51,780 nt of DNA from assembly GCF_023006505.1 (NCBI RefSeq), contig NZ_JALBGV010000042.1, positions 1 to 51,780 on the forward strand, in the 5' to 3' direction. The DNA is from Neorhizobium sp. SHOUNA12A (lineage in GTDB: Bacteria; Pseudomonadota; Alphaproteobacteria; Rhizobiales; Rhizobiaceae). The notes under the pieces are model-generated. The model saw only the letters and a list, made by a program, of their open reading frames with translations, made no database searches and was not told where the DNA came from. The translations under genes were made by a program, and so were the position numbers. Shown one piece after another: positions 44,479 through 51,780 of this stretch. Position 1 is the stretch's first letter; each line of letters begins with the position of its first letter.

Positions 44479-44673
44479 TTAGAGATCGTCCCAGAGCTCG
44501 TCCAGGAACGCCTTCTGGTCAAAGTCCGGATTGGAGGGGCCGAGTGTATTGGCCATGGCACATGCTTCCGCCAGCCGGTTCTCGACCGACGCTTTCTCTC
44601 CTACCCGTTCAGGAGGGGATGGGAGTGTAAGCGGCCCCTCGGCGCAGTCTTCTTTCTTAATGGAAAAAGGCAT
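44479..44673 (-). CDS. Small acidic protein with a repeat-derived segment
   Basis: A 64-residue frame (MPFSIKKEDCAEGPLTLPSP) has a strong AAGGAGAT six bases before the ATG. Its tail, NTLGPSNPDFDQKAFLDELW, looks coded. The middle (about residues 13-30) is read from a GC-rich palindrome at 44593-44641 resembling the repeat at 29860. I recognise no family. Either a repeat inserted in frame into a small gene, or the frame is fortuitous. Confidence 0.5.
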   Translation of the reverse strand: MPFSIKKEDCAEGPLTLPSPPERVGEKASVENRLAEACAMANTLGPSNPDFDQKAFLDELWDDL

Positions 44674-44848
44674 GGAGATATCTCCTTAGCGGGAGCCGTA
44701 TATCACCTCGAGTATTGTCCGGCAATTCAGCCACCAGGTGCCCGCCACGCCCCCTTCATCAGCCTGTAACAAACTTTCCCGATAGAAGGCTGAAAACGTG
44801 TCCGTTGGCGCGAGTCGTGGACGGATCGGCAACCGGGTTCGGCCTTCC

Positions 44849-45910
44849 ATGACAAGAATAACCATCGTGACGGATGCCTGGTACCCTCAGGTGAACGGCG
44901 TCGTCCGTTCGATCGAGAATACCAATCGGGAACTTGCCCAGATGGGCGTCGACGTGACGATGGTGACGCCGCAGGACTTTACCAGCGTTCCCTGCCCCAC
45001 CTATCCGGAAATCCGCCTTTCGGTCGCTACCTACTGGCAGATCGCCAGCGCCATTCAGGCCTCGATGCCGACCGCCGTTCACATCGCCACCGAAGGTCCG
45101 CTCGGACTGCTCGCCCGCCGCTGGTGCCTCAAGAACAACATCCCCTTCTCGACCAGCTATCACACCCGTTTTCCGGAATATGTGGCTGCGCGCTTCCCCA
45201 TCCCGGTCCGCTGGCTGCACGGCTTCGTGCGCTGGTTCCACAATGCCGGCAATGGTTGCATGGTGGCGACCGCCAGCCTCGAACGCGAGTTGTCCAAGCT
45301 CGGCCTCAAAAACCTGCTGCACTGGAGCCGCGGCATCGACCAGACGATGTTCCACCCGATGGATCTCGACGATCGGCCCTTCGACCTGCCGCGCCCGATC
45401 TTCATGACCGTCGGCCGCGTCGCGGTGGAAAAGAACCTGCCGGCCTTCCTCGATCTCGATCTGCCCGGCTCCAAGGTCGTGGTCGGCGACGGCCCGGCGC
45501 GCGCCGATCTGCAAAAGCGGTATCCGAACGTGCTGTTCACCGGCATGAAGACCGGCGAGGATCTCGCCCGCGCCTATGCCCAGGCCGACGTCTTCGTCTT
45601 CCCGTCGAAGACCGACACGTTCGGCAACACGATCCTTGAGGCGCTGGCCAGCGGCGTGCCGGTCGCCGCCTACCCGGTCACCGGCCCGATCGACATCATC
45701 GAGGACGGGTCTGGCGCCGGCGCGCTCAACGAAGATCTCCGCCTGGCCTGCCTTGCGGCACTCGGCTGCTCGCGCGAAAATGCAAGGCAGCTCGCCCGCA
45801 AGTTCACCTGGGAAGCGGCATCGAAACAGTTTTTAAACAATGTGCTGATCGCCCAAGGGCGGCCGAAACTGCCGGCCCCACGGGGTGGAATTCGGCCTTC
45901 GGCGGTGTAG
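44849..45910 (+). CDS. GT4-family glycosyltransferase
   Basis: This 353-residue enzyme begins MTRITIVTDAWYPQVNGVVR, the start typical of the family, although no strong ribosome binding site is seen. The C-terminal donor domain has IFMTVGRVAVEKN and FVFPSKTDTFGNTILEALASGVPV, the EX7E nucleotide-sugar motif. It resembles GDP-mannose-dependent mannosyltransferases and bacterial glycolipid transferases that glycosylate diacylglycerol. Donor and acceptor are unknown. It is monocistronic, with palindromic repeats downstream. Confidence 0.9.
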   Translation: MTRITIVTDAWYPQVNGVVRSIENTNRELAQMGVDVTMVTPQDFTSVPCPTYPEIRLSVATYWQIASAIQASMPTAVHIATEGPLGLLARRWCLKNNIPFSTSYHTRFPEYVAARFPIPVRWLHGFVRWFHNAGNGCMVATASLERELSKLGLKNLLHWSRGIDQTMFHPMDLDDRPFDLPRPIFMTVGRVAVEKNLPAFLDLDLPGSKVVVGDGPARADLQKRYPNVLFTGMKTGEDLARAYAQADVFVFPSKTDTFGNTILEALASGVPVAAYPVTGPIDIIEDGSGAGALNEDLRLACLAALGCSRENARQLARKFTWEAASKQFLNNVLIAQGRPKLPAPRGGIRPSAV

Positions 45911-45943
45911 TCGCAGCCCTCACGCGGCTCTCGCCTTTGGGCT

Positions 45944-46009
45944 GCCCCTCATCCGCCCTACCGGGCACCTTCTCCCCGTTTTGACGGGGAGAAGGAAACG
46001 ATGCCGCAC
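45944..46009 (-). repeat. RIME/REP-like palindromic element
   Basis: The reverse complement reads GTGCGGCAT, a CCTTCTCCCCG/CGGGGAGAAGG hairpin, then GGGCGGATGAGGGGC. It pairs with the copy at 46087 in the outward orientation. Confidence 0.8.
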
Positions 46010-46086
46010 CGCTTTCGCCAGCCTCATCGCTGCAAAAAAGTTGGCCGCACTCCAATGGAGCGGTTTGAACTGAGAGCTTGCGGCTT

Positions 46087-46142
46087 GCATCCTTCTCCCC
46101 GTCAAAAACGGGGAGAAGGTGGCGGGCAGCCGGATGAGGGGC
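46087..46142 (+). repeat. RIME/REP-like palindromic element
   Basis: A plus-strand copy: GCATCCTTCTCCCCG, loop TCAAAAA, CGGGGAGAAGGT, then AGCCGGATGAGGGGC, ending 13 bases before the der stop codon. With 45944-46009 it forms a doublet about 77 bases apart, between the convergent GT4 and der genes. Confidence 0.8.
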
Positions 46143-46154
46143 AATGAAGCCCCC

Positions 46155-47582
46155 TCACCGCTTCTTCCTGCGTCCCTCGAAGGGATTCTCACCCGCCTTG
46201 AAATGCATGCGGATCGGCACGCCGGGAATATCGAAATCGGCGCGCAAGCCGTTGATCAGGTAGCGGATATAACTTTCCGGCAGCGCGTCCGGCCTGGTGC
46301 AGGACACCATGAAGGCCGGCGGGCGGGCCTTGACCTGGGTCATGTACTTGAGCTTCAGGCGGCGGCCGGAGACGGCCGGTGGCGGATGCTGGGTCTGCAC
46401 GCCGTCGAGCCAGCGGTTCAGCCTGGCGGTCGAGATGCGCTTGTTCCACACCTTGTCGGTGTCGATGATGCTCTGCATCAGCTTGTCGAGCCCGTAGCCC
46501 GTCTGGCCGGAAATCGGCACGGCGCGCAAGCCCCGCGCCTGCGGCAGCAGCCGCTCGGTCTTTTCGCGGAGATCCGCAAGCACCGCCTGCGTATCCTCGA
46601 CCAGGTCCCACTTGTTGAAGGCAAGCACCGCGGCCCGGCCTTCGCGCAGCACCAGGTCGACGAGCTGCAGGTCCTGCTTCTCGAACGGAATGGTCGCGTC
46701 GAAGACGATGACCACCGTTTCGGCAAACCGGATCGAGCGCAGCGCGTCGGCAACCGAGAGCTTCTCGAGCTTTTCCTGGACGCGCGCCTTCTTGCGCATG
46801 CCGGCGGTGTCGAACATCTTGATTGTGCGGTCGCGCCATTCCCATTCGACTGAGATCGAGTCGCGGGTAATGCCCGCTTCCGGGCCGGTCAACAGCCGGT
46901 CCTCGCCGAGGAAACGGTTGATCAGCGTCGACTTGCCGGCATTCGGGCGGCCGATGATGGCGACGCGCAGCGGCTTGGTCTCGTCGTATTCCGGCTCGGC
47001 CTCGTCCTCGCCCTCGTCCGCAAAATCGGAATCCCGGACGTCGATATTGGTCTCCGCCTCGTCATCGTCTTCCGGAAACGCCCGCTCCTCGCCGAGCGCC
47101 TCGACGATCGCGTCGCGCAGGTCGATCATGCCCTGGCCGTGCTCGGCCGAGATCGGCACCGGCTCGCCGAGACCCAGCGTATAGGCATCGTAGAAACCGG
47201 CGTCGGAACCGCGCGCTTCCGACTTGTTGGCGACCAGCACCACCGGCTTGCCACTGCGGCGCAGCAGCTCGCCGAAGGTCTTGTCGAGCGGCGTCAGGCC
47301 GAACTTGGCATCGACCACGAACAGCGTCAGGTCGGCGTCGTCGACAGCAGCCTCGGTCTGGGCGCGCATCCGGCCTTCGAGCGTTTCCGGCCCGGCCTCT
47401 TCGAGACCGGCGGTATCGATGATCGTGAATTTGAGGTCGATGAGCTTCGCGTCGCCCGGACGGCGATCGCGGGTGACGCCCGGCGTGTCGTCGACAAGCG
47501 CCAGCTTCTTTCCAACCAGGCGATTGAAAAGCGTGGACTTGCCGACGTTCGGGCGTCCGACGATGGCGACGGTGAAGCTCAT
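46155..47582 (-). CDS. der: Ribosome-assembly GTPase Der (EngA)
   Basis: This 475-residue protein carries two tandem GTPase domains and a C-terminal KH-like domain. G1 motifs are GRPNVGKST (residues 9-17) and GRPNAGKST in the second domain; G3 is DTAGLEEA and DTAGMRKK. The second domain has NKWD, while the first has NKSE in place of NKxD, as I recall for rhizobial Der. It helps assemble the 50S ribosomal subunit and is essential. It lies 31 bases after a YfgM-like gene on the same strand. Confidence 0.97.
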   Translation of the reverse strand: MSFTVAIVGRPNVGKSTLFNRLVGKKLALVDDTPGVTRDRRPGDAKLIDLKFTIIDTAGLEEAGPETLEGRMRAQTEAAVDDADLTLFVVDAKFGLTPLDKTFGELLRRSGKPVVLVANKSEARGSDAGFYDAYTLGLGEPVPISAEHGQGMIDLRDAIVEALGEERAFPEDDDEAETNIDVRDSDFADEGEDEAEPEYDETKPLRVAIIGRPNAGKSTLINRFLGEDRLLTGPEAGITRDSISVEWEWRDRTIKMFDTAGMRKKARVQEKLEKLSVADALRSIRFAETVVIVFDATIPFEKQDLQLVDLVLREGRAAVLAFNKWDLVEDTQAVLADLREKTERLLPQARGLRAVPISGQTGYGLDKLMQSIIDTDKVWNKRISTARLNRWLDGVQTQHPPPAVSGRRLKLKYMTQVKARPPAFMVSCTRPDALPESYIRYLINGLRADFDIPGVPIRMHFKAGENPFEGRRKKR

Positions 47583-47613
47583 TCTGTATCCTTAAAGCCC
47601 TGGGCGAAAACCG

Positions 47614-48285
47614 TCAGGGCGCCTTGCCTGAAGAGGCGATGTTGTCGAGCATGATCTGCGCGCGGTTGGCAACATTGCGCGGCGCAGAGGCGTCATTGGC
47701 GATCTGCTGGAACCATTCCTTGGCCTGCGCGATCTTGCCGCCCTTGTAGGCGGCCAGACCAAGCGCCTCGCGGGCGGAATTGGCAAGCGGATTGGCCGGC
47801 ACGGCCATGGCCTGCACTTCGGCGGCCACCTGTTCATAGGTGCCGTTGTCGATCAGCAGCCAGGCGGCGCGCATCCGGGCGAGGTCGCGCATGGACTGCG
47901 GCGCCTTGGCGTCCTTGCCGACCGCCGAGAAGGTGGCGATCGCCCCGGTGGCGTCGCCCTTGGACTGCTGCACCGAGCCGGCGCGCAGCTTGGCGAGCAC
48001 GGGATAGGCGCCGCTGCCGTCCTTTTCGAGCGCGCCGAAGGCGGCCAGTGCCTCATCGTTCTTGTTTTCCGAAGCAAGCTTCAGGGCCGCCAGGAAACGG
48101 TCGCCCGATTGCGAAGAATTATGCGTGTTCCAGTATTCATAGCCACGATAACCAGCCGTACCGACGACGATCAGCACGGCGACCGCGATCACAATCCTGC
48201 CGTAACGCTGCCATGCACCCCTGAACTGATCGGAACGAAGCTCCTCGTTCACTTCGCGAATAAAACTGTCGTCGTCCTGCGCCAT
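47614..48285 (-). CDS. YfgM-like TPR membrane protein
   Basis: This 223-residue protein starts MAQDDDSFIREVNEELRSDQ after GGAGAC. It has one transmembrane helix (about residues 30-50, YGRIVIAVAVLIVVGTAGYRG) and a periplasmic TPR-like domain of the YfgM type. In E. coli YfgM assists secretion and the order is yfgM-bamB-der. Here the gene is directly followed by der, with no bamB between them. It probably works at the Sec translocon; this is inferred from the family. Confidence 0.86.
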   Translation of the reverse strand: MAQDDDSFIREVNEELRSDQFRGAWQRYGRIVIAVAVLIVVGTAGYRGYEYWNTHNSSQSGDRFLAALKLASENKNDEALAAFGALEKDGSGAYPVLAKLRAGSVQQSKGDATGAIATFSAVGKDAKAPQSMRDLARMRAAWLLIDNGTYEQVAAEVQAMAVPANPLANSAREALGLAAYKGGKIAQAKEWFQQIANDASAPRNVANRAQIMLDNIASSGKAP

Positions 48286-48550
48286 CAAAGTCTCCGGCCC
48301 AACCGGCCCATCATGCGGAAAAGCGCCTTCTAGCCTATTTTCCCGGAGATGTAAGGCCCCCCTTAACTCCCGTCGCGCAAAAGTGGTCACCGGTTTTGCA
48401 AAGTCGGCAAGCGCAACCCCGAAAACATCCGCTCGGAACACTCGTGGGCGACCTTTCGGGCGGAATCCACACTTAAACCTGACCGCTCAAAGCTTCGCCT
48501 TATTCTGCGGCCACAAAGCCCGCTGCCCTTCGCCATGATTCAGGTACCTT

Positions 48551-49549
48551 ATGCGTTCGCTTGCCCTTCCCCTCGCCGTCTGTCTTCTCGCAGCGCCCTT
48601 CGCAGCCAGCGCCGCCGACAATACCGCTGGCAAGCCGAAACAACTGGTGATGGTCTCGTTCGACGGCGCCGGCGCCAACAACCTCTGGCAGCGCAGCCGT
48701 GATCTCGCCAGGCGCGCCAATGCCCATTTCACTTACTTTCTCTCCTGCACACTGGTGATCGAGCGCGCCAATGCCAAAAGCTATCAGGGGCCGAACGAGA
48801 AGCCGGGCAAGTCGAATATCGGCTTTGCCCAAACGGCCGCAGAAGCTCACGAACGGCTCGGCCACATCTGGCAGGCGCATCTCGAAGGCCACGACATTTC
48901 CAGCCATACCTGCGGCCATTTCGACGGCAAGGACTGGACGGCGGCAGATTGGACCGCCGAGTTCAACACCTTTCACGACGTGCTGACCAATGCCTGGAAG
49001 GCGGCCGGCGCCGGATCGGAGGAGCCGGCCGGCTGGAAGGATTTCGTCGCGACCGGGATCAATGGTTTCCGCGCGCCCTATTTTTCCACCAGCCCCGGCC
49101 TGGTCGAAGCCGAAAGACGGGCCGGCATCCGCTATGATGCCAGCCTCGTCACCAAGGGACCGGTCATGCCGGAGGAAAAGGGCGGGCTCATCCGTTTCGG
49201 CCTGCCGCTCATTCCAGAAGGCCCGTCCAATCGGCCGATCATCGCCATGGACTACAACCTCTTCATCCGCCATTCCGGCGGCATCGACAATCCGAGCAGT
49301 ACCGTCGAATTCGAGGAACGCGCCTATTCCGCCTTCAAGGCCGCCTTCGACAAGGAATATGACGGCGACCGCATCCCCCTCCAGATTGGCCTGCATTTCG
49401 TCGAAATGAACGGCGGCGCCTATTGGCGGGCGATGGAACGGCTGGTGACGGAAGTCTGTGGAAAGCAAGACGTGGCCTGCGTCAGTTATTCGGAGGCGAT
49501 CAGGCTGATCCACGAGCGGGAGAAGCCACGGGTGGCATCGGGGCTGTAG
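48551..49549 (+). CDS. Secreted polysaccharide deacetylase-like protein
   Basis: This 332-residue protein starts MRSLALPLAVCLLAAPFAAS, a signal peptide. A NodB-homology fold follows: MVSFDGAGANN replaces the usual TFDDG motif 1, HDISSHTCGHFDG resembles motif 2 (HxxxH), GFRAPYFSTSP is motif 3, and LQIGLHFVEMNGGAY is the final motif with His. It likely removes acetyl groups from a periplasmic polysaccharide or peptidoglycan, but the variant first motif makes activity uncertain. The gene is monocistronic; repeats follow. Confidence 0.85.
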   Translation: MRSLALPLAVCLLAAPFAASAADNTAGKPKQLVMVSFDGAGANNLWQRSRDLARRANAHFTYFLSCTLVIERANAKSYQGPNEKPGKSNIGFAQTAAEAHERLGHIWQAHLEGHDISSHTCGHFDGKDWTAADWTAEFNTFHDVLTNAWKAAGAGSEEPAGWKDFVATGINGFRAPYFSTSPGLVEAERRAGIRYDASLVTKGPVMPEEKGGLIRFGLPLIPEGPSNRPIIAMDYNLFIRHSGGIDNPSSTVEFEERAYSAFKAAFDKEYDGDRIPLQIGLHFVEMNGGAYWRAMERLVTEVCGKQDVACVSYSEAIRLIHEREKPRVASGL

Positions 49550-49613
49550 GGTTCAGGCTGGGTTCGTGAGGCTGGGGCGATACAGGACCCTCCCGGCCTG
49601 CACGCATAAAAAA

Positions 49614-49665
49614 CCCCTCCCGCCCTGCCGGGCACCCTCCCCACAAGGGGGAGGGAGATCTGCCG
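49614..49665 (-). repeat. Palindromic element, CTCCCC variant
   Basis: The reverse complement reads CGGCAGATCTCCCTCCCCCT, a short loop, then GGGGAGGGTGCCCGGCAGGG and CGGGAGGGG. The plan is the same as the RIME-like elements, but the stem differs (CCCTCCCC in place of CCTTCTCCCCG). Confidence 0.75.
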
Positions 49666-49772
49666 CGATGTCGGCGCCAAATGACGGATGTCAGGGCGTA
49701 CCGTCTCCCCGCCAGTCATTGCTATGAACACGTCTGTGAATGATAGGCGCTTCGTTTGGAGCGGTGAGCGCA

Positions 49773-49825
49773 CGGCATATGTCCCTCCCCCTTGTGGGGA
49801 GGGTGGCCGGCAGGCCGGGAGGGGT
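49773..49825 (+). repeat. Palindromic element, CTCCCC variant
   Basis: CGGCATATGTCCCTCCCCCT, TGTG loop, GGGGAGGGTGG and GGCAGGCCGGGAGGGG. It is the inverted partner of 49614-49665, about 107 bases apart, in the outward orientation. Confidence 0.75.
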
Positions 49826-50132
49826 CTTTGCCGGGGACGATTTTCCCTGTCCACAAAAATCAGCCCAACCCCGTCAACGCCTTACCCAGATCCACTTCCC
49901 CGTCCATCCCCGCCTCCCGAACCCGCGCCATAATCACCCCGTCATCGGATGGGAAACCGGGTTCGCGAACCGGCATTCTCCTCAAGGGTTTTCGGACCCC
50001 GGTTTCCGGTGATGGCCGTCGAATGTGGTGGAACGGGAACTGACAACTCCCAAAAAGCTGCAGCAACCGGCCGGGGCAGGCAAAACCACCTACCTCCCAC
50101 ATACTCGATACCGCCTGCCCCAATCCCAGACC
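49826..50132. other. Gap with a possible gene remnant
   Basis: No convincing gene lies here. On the minus strand the frame ending at 49860 reads VREPGFPSDDGVIMARVREAG and closes DLGKALTGLG, which looks like a protein C-terminus without its body. A 12-base palindrome GGTTCGCGAACC lies at 49960-49971. I cannot name a source gene. Confidence 0.35.
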
Positions 50133-50162
50133 AAAACCGCGCCGGAGTGACGTCCGGCGCGG
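50133..50162 (-). terminator. Intrinsic terminator of bacA
   Basis: On the minus strand CCGCGCCGGA (complement of 50153-50162) pairs with TCCGGCGCGG (complement of 50137-50146) across six bases and is followed by TTTT. It lies 34 bases after the bacA stop. Confidence 0.85.
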
Positions 50163-50196
50163 CCCAAAATGCTGTTCTAAAAACCTGCGGACGAAA

Positions 50197-51468
50197 TCAA
50201 TACGGCCGGTCGGCCGCGATCTCGCCGGCTTCGGCTTCCCGCTCCAGATAGTGCTGGTCGATTTCCGGCAGCGGCTTGTCTTCGATGGCGGCTTCGAAGG
50301 CCTTCAGACGTTTGTGGATGGACAGCAACTCGATGATCGTCGTCCAGGAACTGACGAGATACTGGAAAGAGTTGCTTACCTGTCCGAAGGCAGTCAATAT
50401 CTGCTGAAATATACCATAGGTAATCTTGTGAGCGACAATGGTGGGGATAAGCATAATTATAAGGAAATTCGCATCTGCCTGTATATAAAAGTATCGCGCA
50501 ATATTGAAATAGAGATAATGCCAATACATCCGGAAATAATTCTTCCGCACATTGGAATAAAGCTCCCTTACAGTGAGGGGCTGAGCACGGTCGGCGTGAT
50601 CTTCGCCGTAAACCAGTTCCTTTCGATAGGCGGCTTCGACGCGCTGATTGCGGAAGTTCAAGCCCGGAAGCTTAATGCCGACCGTTGCCAGAAGGACGGT
50701 ACCAAAGGCCGACCAGAAAATCGCCAGCCAGAACAGCGCATGCGGTATCTCACCGATAACTGGCAACTCGGAGACATAACTCGACAGACCGAACAGAATC
50801 GGCAGGAAGACGATCAGCGTCATCACCGAATTAATTAGGTTGATGCCCAGTCCCTCCAGGGTGGAGGAAAACCGCATCGTGTCTTCCTGGACACGCTGGG
50901 AGGCGCCTTCTATATGGCGCAGCTTTTCCCATTTCGACATGTAGAAGTCGTTCAGCGCCGTACGCCAGCGGAAGATGTAGTGGCTGGTGAAGAAGTCCGT
51001 CAGAATTGCAACACCCATGCTCAGGAAAGCGATCTTAGCGAATACGATCTGAAGATCGTAGAAATCCCAGACCGTAATACCTTCCTTACCCGCTAAAGCA
51101 TTCTGCAGCAGATCGCCGAAGGGGCGGCGGAAATTATTAATGACGACCGAAACCTGAACGCTGAAATAGGTCACCGCGATGATCAGCAGCGAACCCCAGA
51201 TCGACCAGCGCTTCCAGGAATGATCCCTGGCGACGACGGTCCAGACGCCCCCGAACAGCACCAGGCAGACCGCGAAATACGCATAAAACCAGAGATTAGC
51301 AGGCACCAGGAAATAGGAAAGATCGTAAGGTTCCCGCTCCGGCATCACATATCCGAAGGATGCGCCAAGACCGTCGAAGACGAAATACCAGGCCAGGATG
51401 GTAACAATGGCCCAAACGACGCCCGAAAGTGCGAACAGTTTCGGCCGGGGAAAGAAGGAGTGGAACAC
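50197..51468 (-). CDS. bacA: BacA/SbmA peptide transporter
   Basis: This 423-residue inner-membrane protein has the SbmA/BacA fold: about eight helices and the conserved FTSHYIFRWRTALNDFYMSKW, GASQRVQEDTMRFSS and FAIFWSAFGT-like segments (here LAIFWSAFGTVLLA). It moves proline-rich and nodule cysteine-rich peptides inward, driven by protons. In legume symbionts BacA is needed for bacteroid survival and for very-long-chain fatty acids on lipid A. It has no ABC ATPase domain, unlike BclA. The length equals that of rhizobial BacA (about 420). Confidence 0.94.
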   Translation of the reverse strand: MFHSFFPRPKLFALSGVVWAIVTILAWYFVFDGLGASFGYVMPEREPYDLSYFLVPANLWFYAYFAVCLVLFGGVWTVVARDHSWKRWSIWGSLLIIAVTYFSVQVSVVINNFRRPFGDLLQNALAGKEGITVWDFYDLQIVFAKIAFLSMGVAILTDFFTSHYIFRWRTALNDFYMSKWEKLRHIEGASQRVQEDTMRFSSTLEGLGINLINSVMTLIVFLPILFGLSSYVSELPVIGEIPHALFWLAIFWSAFGTVLLATVGIKLPGLNFRNQRVEAAYRKELVYGEDHADRAQPLTVRELYSNVRKNYFRMYWHYLYFNIARYFYIQADANFLIIMLIPTIVAHKITYGIFQQILTAFGQVSNSFQYLVSSWTTIIELLSIHKRLKAFEAAIEDKPLPEIDQHYLEREAEAGEIAADRPY

Positions 51469-51597
51469 GGAGCTTTGGCTTTCCTGAGTTCGAGTCGGCG
51501 GGATGTCGGAAACGACTGTTGAGCCGGAAACTAAGGCAGTTCCAAGGGAGCGGCAATGGCCCCGTCATTTTGTTACGCAATTGTAACCACGGGATTA

Positions 51598-51780
51598 TTA
51601 GGAAGCGCTGCGCGCAACCGGGAGTGCGAGGAGAACGCACACGACAAGGGCCGCCGCCGCAAGAAGCGTCGGGGCGACGAAACTGCCGCTCCCTTGAGCG
51701 ATCCAGCCGGCGACCAGCGGGCCGATGATCTGGCCGGTGCCGAAGGCGGCGGTGGCGGAGGCGAGTGCCCGGCGCGGGCT
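51598..51780 (-). CDS. MFS transporter, C-terminal end (5' end outside window)
   Basis: The last 60 codons of a gene enter from the right edge and end at a stop at 51598-51600. ALASATAAFGTGQIIGPLVA and TLLAAAALVVCVLLALPVA are the last two helices of a major facilitator protein. The ATAAFGTGQIIGP segment resembles the YbfB/YjiJ family. It is upstream of bacA on the same strand, with about 130 bases between them. Confidence 0.75.
   Translation of the reverse strand, partial: SPRRALASATAAFGTGQIIGPLVAGWIAQGSGSFVAPTLLAAAALVVCVLLALPVARSAS

Noticed and set aside
44758..44783. A possible PHO box before the GT4 glycosyltransferase (CTGTAACAAACTTTCCC)
   Set aside because: Only the first half resembles CTGTCAT; the second repeat is poor, and the claim would rest on an expected role in phosphate-starvation lipids.
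1..51780. tRNA or rRNA genes, CRISPR arrays, insertion sequences, prophage
   Set aside because: I saw no cloverleaf sequence, no regularly spaced direct repeats, no transposase or integrase motif and no phage structural gene.

Overview
The window reads as chromosomal DNA of an alphaproteobacterium of the Rhizobiaceae (Rhizobium/Agrobacterium/Neorhizobium/Ensifer group). The reasons are the high GC content, a fused anthranilate synthase behind a short Trp-codon leader, short-type PutA with a divergent Lrp-type PutR, choXWV, TGA-N9-TCA iron boxes of the RirA type, a NolR-like regulator, BacA, an Atu4866-type protein, and many rhizobial intergenic palindromes. I place it at family level only. 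I see no tRNA, rRNA, CRISPR array, insertion sequence or replication origin. Most of the window is ordinary core genome in small divergent regulator/target pairs.

Layout. 1-2.5 kb: a truncated MFS transporter divergent from a LysR regulator, then a solitary HigA antitoxin. 2.6-5.5 kb: trpE(G) with a leaderless attenuator and a downstream acetyltransferase. 5.6-7.9 kb: an extensin-like secreted protein, a DUF559 nuclease-fold gene held between two inverted palindromic repeats, and a VOC protein. 8-12.4 kb: formate-tetrahydrofolate ligase and a TonB-dependent heme receptor under two iron boxes. 12.6-17.7 kb: putA/putR and a LuxR-PAS pair. 17.7-21.2 kb: DUF2333 protein, an unknown protein, pseudoazurin with an FNR-type site, thymidine kinase. 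21.4-25.7 kb: choline ABC transporter, a HugZ-like protein and a NolR-like ArsR regulator. 25.8-28.3 kb: an HWE histidine kinase with its single-domain receiver.

28.5-36.4 kb: omega-amino acid:pyruvate aminotransferase, a chloroperoxidase-like hydrolase divergent from OhrR, a lone branched-chain amino acid binding protein, an Lrp regulator divergent from a PLP-dependent lyase, and adenine deaminase. 36.4-37.4 kb: a small accessory patch with DUF4160, DUF2442 and an antitoxin-like gene. 37.4-44.4 kb: Atu4866-like protein, AraC regulator, ArsR-SRPBCC operon, GFA protein, alpha-glucosidase, KDG kinase, a secreted protein and an OsmC protein. 44.5-51.8 kb: a small protein, a GT4 glycosyltransferase, yfgM-like/der, a polysaccharide deacetylase, BacA and the end of a second MFS gene.

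Several loci form readable circuits: iron/heme (receptor and HugZ-like protein with iron boxes), organic peroxide (OhrR, hydrolase, and perhaps the OsmC protein), proline catabolism (PutR/PutA), choline uptake, and tryptophan attenuation. The least explained structure is the DUF559 gene bounded by inverted copies of a palindromic element that also occurs elsewhere in the window as paired copies in the opposite orientation. It looks like a repeat-associated nuclease unit.
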